A DNA stretch of 10,133 nucleotides from positions 1 through 10,133 of the forward strand of contig JBNMOV010000149.1 of NCBI GenBank assembly GCA_051275765.1, given 5' to 3'. The stretch comes from JAHDCE01 sp051275765 (GTDB lineage Bacteria; Bacteroidota; Bacteroidia; Chitinophagales; Saprospiraceae). The notes under the pieces are model-generated. The model saw only the letters and a list, made by a program, of their open reading frames with translations, searched no databases and was not told the DNA's origin. Below are positions 6,634 through 10,133 of this stretch, one piece after another. The translations under genes and the position numbers were made by a program. Every line of letters starts with the position of its first letter. Within the stretch, counting starts at the first letter, position 1.

Positions 6634-7728
6634 ATGCCTATTTGGAAAAATATTCATAGCTCATTAGTGATTCATGGCGAAACTTTGGATAAGTCAGAAC
6701 TCATTGCGAAAGCAAGAGGAATTATTCAATCACAGCTATCTGAAGAATGGAAGAAAATAGCTTGGCGTTTTATACTAGAATGGCTTAATGATGAACCAAC
6801 GATCATTGTCCAAACTTCAGGCTCTACAGGAAAACCCAAAAGCATCTTTATTCGTAAAGAAAATATGATCAACTCCGCCCTTGCCACAGGAGAATACTTT
6901 CAAACCAAGCCAAAGGATAAAGCATTGCTTTGTTTACCTTGTAATTATATCGCAGGGAAAATGATGGTCGTGAGAGCGTTTGTGTTAGGTCTAGATTTAT
7001 GGTTATCTAATCCCAGCGAACCTTCAAAAGGGATTGATACTTTCATTGATTTTGCAGCGATGGTTCCTCTACAAATAGAAAATTTACTTCTTCACAATCT
7101 CCTATTTATTCATAAAACAAAGCAACTTATCATAGGAGGTGCAGCCGTTAGTTCGTCACTGTTAGCACAATTACAATCTTTAAAAACTCAATGTTTTGCT
7201 ACTTATGGTATGACAGAAACGATTACACATATTGCCATTAAAATACTAAATGGCAATCAAGCTTCTGATGATTACCAACTTCTACCAAATGTGCGAATTG
7301 AAAAAGACGAAAGAGATTGTCTAGTCATTCATGCTCCTAAAATTGCAACAGAAAAAGTAATCACTAACGACATCGTTGAAATCATTTCTCCTCAAAAATT
7401 TAGATGGATAGGACGTTTCGATAATGTGATAAATTCTGGAGGCATCAAACTATTTCCAGAACAAATCGAACAAAAGTTGAATAACTTTATTTCATGTAGG
7501 TATTTTATCAGTTCGTTGCCAGATAAAAAACTAGGGGAGAAGTTAGTTTTGGTTATTGAAGAAGAAGCCATGACGATTGAAGAGCTAAGTACGTTGAAAA
7601 ACAAAATTTCCTCACTATTAGGAAAATTCGAACAACCCAAAGAAATACTTTTCACATCCCAATTCATAGAAACAGCTACAGGCAAACTGAAAAGAAATGA
7701 AACCTTAGAGCAATGTAGCGTTTATTAG
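6634..7728 (+). CDS. menE: Short AMP-binding ligase, likely O-succinylbenzoate-CoA ligase
   Basis: The 364-residue product belongs to the acyl-adenylate-forming superfamily. It shows the P-loop TSGSTGKPK (61-69), the A5 motif YGMTET (191-196), a TND (244-246) standing in for the usual TGD, the hinge region GRFDNVINSGGIKLFPEQIE (260-279) and the A10 lysine in ETATGKLKR (Lys351). It is about 100 residues shorter than typical MenE because the N-terminal subdomain is reduced, as seen in Bacteroidota MenE-like proteins. Such short ligases activate o-succinylbenzoate with ATP and CoA in menaquinone synthesis. No other men gene is in the window, so substrate assignment rests on length and family resemblance; another small acyl-CoA synthetase is possible. 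It starts 2 bases after the nadD stop and is probably translationally linked to it. Confidence 0.82.
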   Translation: MPIWKNIHSSLVIHGETLDKSELIAKARGIIQSQLSEEWKKIAWRFILEWLNDEPTIIVQTSGSTGKPKSIFIRKENMINSALATGEYFQTKPKDKALLCLPCNYIAGKMMVVRAFVLGLDLWLSNPSEPSKGIDTFIDFAAMVPLQIENLLLHNLLFIHKTKQLIIGGAAVSSSLLAQLQSLKTQCFATYGMTETITHIAIKILNGNQASDDYQLLPNVRIEKDERDCLVIHAPKIATEKVITNDIVEIISPQKFRWIGRFDNVINSGGIKLFPEQIEQKLNNFISCRYFISSLPDKKLGEKLVLVIEEEAMTIEELSTLKNKISSLLGKFEQPKEILFTSQFIETATGKLKRNETLEQCSVY

Positions 7729-7754
7729 GAATTAAATAATTCATTTGAAAATGC

Positions 7755-7834
7755 CTTTTCGATAACACTTCGTTGCAAAACACTCACTATGCTACGGTGT
7801 AGCTCCGTTTTTTGCACCTTGTTTAATCAAAAAG
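7755..7834 (+). repeat. Palindromic intergenic element, copy 2
   Basis: The element begins about 27 bases after the menE stop. The central stem is CTATGC (7787-7792) and GTGTAG (7797-7802) around a TACG loop, with two G-T wobbles if read as RNA. GCAAAA (7775-7780) pairs with TTTTGC (7810-7815). The outer stem CTTTTCGAT (7755-7763) pairs with ATCAAAAAG (7826-7834) with one mismatch. A separate short palindrome follows (ATTTTCA-TTC-TGAAAAT, 7841-7857). Because a stem precedes a T-run here, it could double as a menE terminator. Otherwise the 286-base gap 7729-8014 shows no gene and no convincing promoter for nadB. Confidence 0.65.
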
Positions 7835-8000
7835 CGGACTATTTTCATTCTGAAAATCAAACTCCTAACAAACTCTTATAAATCGATAGAATTTGTACAT
7901 TGCAATATATTCTTATTTCGTATTGAGGAATTAGACATTTTTTAGGAAATAGCATATTATCTGAAAATCTCTACATCTTAATATTTAGTTATCTACTTAT

Positions 8001-8017
8001 AAAAGGAATAGAAATTG
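8001..8017 (+). promoter_or_regulatory. Ribosome binding site and TTG start of nadB
   Basis: AAAAGGAA (8001-8008) lies six bases before a TTG at 8015. An in-frame TAG at 8009-8011 excludes any upstream start. The next in-frame Met codon lies at residue 117, well past the FAD-binding motif, so TTG is the start that keeps a full enzyme. A recognisable Shine-Dalgarno sequence is less common in Bacteroidota and fits the need to support a weak start codon. Confidence 0.85.
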
Positions 8018-9622
8018 AAAAAGACTACAGACGTTTTAATCATAGGATCTGGAATTGCAGGCTTAACGCTAGCTATTAAAACAGCTAAGGTAAAACCAGA
8101 TTTAAAAATTGTTCTGATCACTAAAACAGAACAAGGAGAATCGAATACTCGCTATGCACAAGGTGGAATAGCTGCCGTATGGAATAAGGATAAGGATTCA
8201 CATGAAAAGCACATCGCTGACACTTTAGATGCAGGGGATGGTTTATGCACGGAGGAAGTGGTAAGAATCGTAGTGGAGGAAGGACCTGTGAGAGTGAAGG
8301 AAATAATAGAGTGGGGGACTCGTTTTGATAAGGAGAAAAAAAACGGAGAATATAATCTAGGAATGGAAGGTGGACATTCTGAATATAGAATCCTACATTA
8401 CAAGGATCTCACAGGATGGGAAATCCAACGTGCCTTGATGGAGAAAGCGAAGTCTTTTTCCAATATCGAAGTTTGTGAACATTATTATGCTATAGATTTA
8501 TTGACGCAGCACCATTTAGGATACAATATCACGAGAGCTACTCCACAAATAGAATGCTATGGAGCATACGTATTGGATAAAAAAGATGGCGATATAAAAA
8601 CGTTTTTATCTAAAGTAACAGTCGTCGCATCTGGTGGTGGTGGACAAATTTATAGAAATACGACGAATCCTCTCATTGCCACAGGAGATGGAATAGCCAT
8701 GACTTATAGAGCTAAAGGAAGGATAGAAAGTATGGAATTTATCCAGTTTCATCCTACTGCATTGTATAATCCAGCAGGAGAAAATCCTGACTTCCTCGTT
8801 TCAGAAGCAGTACGTGGCTATGGTGCGATTTTGAAGGATGCTCAAAAGCGAGAATTCATGCATCACTATGATAAGCGAAAGTCGCTCGCTCCTCGTGATA
8901 TCGTGGCACGAGCGATAGATAATGAAATGAAAAAAAGTGGTGCAGATCATCTCTATTTAGATTGTACACATTTGGATAAAGAAGGATTTTATGAACATTT
9001 TCCAACGATCTATGATAAGTGCATGAGTCTAGGAATAGATCCAATAAAGGATTACATTCCTATCGTTCCAGCTTGTCATTATGTATGTGGTGGAGTAAAA
9101 GTAGATATCAGAGGACGCACATCCATAGATAGATTATATGCCTGTGGCGAAAGCTCTTATACAGGTTTGCATGGTGCGAATCGTCTGGCGTCTAATTCTT
9201 TATTGGAAGCTATGGTTTTTGCTCATCGTATACATGAGGACATCATCGCTGTTGTGGATAACTACGATATCAAAACAGAAATTCCAGACTGGAATGCTAC
9301 TAGTACAATGGAACCTAAAGAAATGGTTTTGATTACTCAAAGTATGAAGGAACTCAAGGAGGTCATGAGTAGCTATGTAGGGATCGTTCGTTCTAATGTT
9401 CGTTTGAAAAGAGCCTTCGATAGATTGAGGTTATTATATGATGAAACAGAAGAACTGTACAGAACGACTATTTTATCTCCACAATTATCTGAGTTGAGAA
9501 ACCTGATAACTATTGGTTATTTGGTGACTCGATCTGCTTCTATGCGAAGGGAAAGTAGAGGGTTGCATTATACTACGGATTATCCAGATAAATTGGATTT
9601 TGTGGATGTTACGATATTGTAG
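8015..9622 (+). CDS. nadB: L-aspartate oxidase (FAD-dependent)
   Basis: The enzyme oxidises L-aspartate to iminoaspartate, the first step of de novo NAD synthesis; NadA then condenses the product with dihydroxyacetone phosphate. The 535-residue length is normal. Motifs in order: dinucleotide-binding GSGIAGL (11-17), NTRYAQGGIAAV (44-55, FAD contact), MEGGHS (117-122, Glu118 matching the catalytic-site Glu121 of E. coli), ASGGGGQIYRNTTNP (205-219), EFIQFHPTAL (His246), LAPRDIVARAID (Arg294, matching Arg290), CHYVCGGV (His355) and GANRLASNSLLE (Arg390). The C-terminal helical bundle (about 435-515) ends as in the family. These residues separate it from fumarate reductase or succinate dehydrogenase flavoproteins, as does the lack of a heme or Fe-S partner gene. 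Translation uses TTG. nadA and nadC are not in the window. The next gene follows 23 bases later. Confidence 0.96.
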   Translation: MKKTTDVLIIGSGIAGLTLAIKTAKVKPDLKIVLITKTEQGESNTRYAQGGIAAVWNKDKDSHEKHIADTLDAGDGLCTEEVVRIVVEEGPVRVKEIIEWGTRFDKEKKNGEYNLGMEGGHSEYRILHYKDLTGWEIQRALMEKAKSFSNIEVCEHYYAIDLLTQHHLGYNITRATPQIECYGAYVLDKKDGDIKTFLSKVTVVASGGGGQIYRNTTNPLIATGDGIAMTYRAKGRIESMEFIQFHPTALYNPAGENPDFLVSEAVRGYGAILKDAQKREFMHHYDKRKSLAPRDIVARAIDNEMKKSGADHLYLDCTHLDKEGFYEHFPTIYDKCMSLGIDPIKDYIPIVPACHYVCGGVKVDIRGRTSIDRLYACGESSYTGLHGANRLASNSLLEAMVFAHRIHEDIIAVVDNYDIKTEIPDWNATSTMEPKEMVLITQSMKELKEVMSSYVGIVRSNVRLKRAFDRLRLLYDETEELYRTTILSPQLSELRNLITIGYLVTRSASMRRESRGLHYTTDYPDKLDFVDVTIL

Positions 9623-9645
9623 AGCTTTTATGTGAAATATAATCA

Positions 9646-10133
9646 ATGTCTAAAAACAATCATGCCAAACAAGGAAAAGAAGGTTATATCTATGTCAGTT
9701 ATGGCAAAGTGAAATACCTCAGTCATGCAGTAGCTTCTGCATTGACATTAAGGAGATTCGACAAGGATCGTCCTATTGCCATTGTTTGTACTAAGGAACA
9801 TTTGGAGGTTTTGGAAAAAGAAGGACTGAATGATTTATTCGAAGTAAAGCATGAGATTCTGCCAGAGAACGCTTCTATCGTTGGTTTTAAACATCATATC
9901 CACAAATTCTTATTTTTTGAAAAAAATATCTTTTTGGATAGTGATATTGTTTGGTGCAGACATCCAGATAATCTTTGGCTTTCCCTAGAGCCCCATCCAT
10001 TTACGATTACAGGCATCCAAGTATCTGATAATTTTTTTGGTGCACCTAAAGGAGTTGCTGTATTAAAAGACATTTTATTGAGGCGAAGGCAGCGAACATT
10101 AGATCGTTTTGGTTTGACTTATTTGAGTCGAGT
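9646..10133 (+). CDS. N-terminal part of a GT-A-fold glycosyltransferase-like protein (truncated by window edge)
   Basis: An open frame from ATG 9646 stays open to the window end (162 full codons). The visible part begins with a basic polar leader, then strand GYIYVSYG, helix KYLSHAVASALTLRRF and strand RPIAIVC, a Rossmann-like start. After GFKHHIHKFLFFEKNIFLDSDIVW comes the DxD-type motif DSD (98-100), which in GT-A enzymes binds the metal and the nucleotide-sugar phosphate. A conserved-looking Lys before 'LFFEKNIFLDSD' resembles GT8-like and related nucleotide-diphospho-sugar transferases. No signal peptide is seen, so it would act in the cytoplasm. Sugar donor and acceptor cannot be told. 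It begins 23 bases after nadB and may be co-transcribed. Confidence in a real gene is high, in the exact family moderate. Confidence 0.75.
   Translation, partial: MSKNNHAKQGKEGYIYVSYGKVKYLSHAVASALTLRRFDKDRPIAIVCTKEHLEVLEKEGLNDLFEVKHEILPENASIVGFKHHIHKFLFFEKNIFLDSDIVWCRHPDNLWLSLEPHPFTITGIQVSDNFFGAPKGVAVLKDILLRRRQRTLDRFGLTYLSR

Noticed and set aside
1..10133. tRNA, rRNA, CRISPR arrays, insertion sequences, phage genes
   Set aside because: No cloverleaf-like pattern, no regularly spaced repeats, no transposase, integrase or phage-like proteins were seen by eye on either strand.

Overview
The window looks like ordinary chromosome from an AT-rich member of the Bacteroidota. Three things point there: the tandem run of SurA/parvulin-type chaperone genes, signal peptides ending in Ala followed by Gln-Glu, and a TAnnTTTG-type promoter box. 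The exact family cannot be fixed from this sequence; a Saprospiria- or Chitinophagia-like lineage is only a guess. All complete genes read through without frameshift and no mobile-element gene is visible.

Layout. The first 127 bases hold the start of a minus-strand gene that runs off the left edge (N-terminus resembling a fatty acid desaturase). A strong rho-independent terminator (about 164-209) separates it from a three-gene minus-strand operon (4423 down to 228): a 656-residue double-parvulin protein, a 282-residue lipoprotein with only a SurA-like chaperone region, and a 454-residue SurA-type protein. Together these probably form a periplasmic outer-membrane-protein folding set. Upstream, also on the minus strand, is a cyclase-family (KynB-like) metal hydrolase (4565-5323). 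From 5575 on, genes are on the plus strand: a small Cys-rich lipoprotein, nadD, a short menE-like acyl-CoA synthetase, then after a 286-base gap nadB (TTG start), and finally the first 162 codons of a glycosyltransferase-like gene cut by the right edge.

Functional themes. nadB (first step of de novo NAD synthesis from aspartate) and nadD (a late step common to de novo and salvage routes) sit 1.4 kb apart with a menaquinone-pathway ligase between them, so the right half is a cofactor and redox-carrier neighbourhood. The left half is envelope biogenesis.

The least expected structure lies in the two gaps without genes (5324-5574 and 7729-8014). Each carries a copy of a related, roughly 80-base, imperfectly palindromic element: a central stem with a TACG loop, a flanking A-run/T-run pair, and an outer stem whose sequence differs between copies while pairing is kept. 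No clear new multi-gene system is visible in this window.
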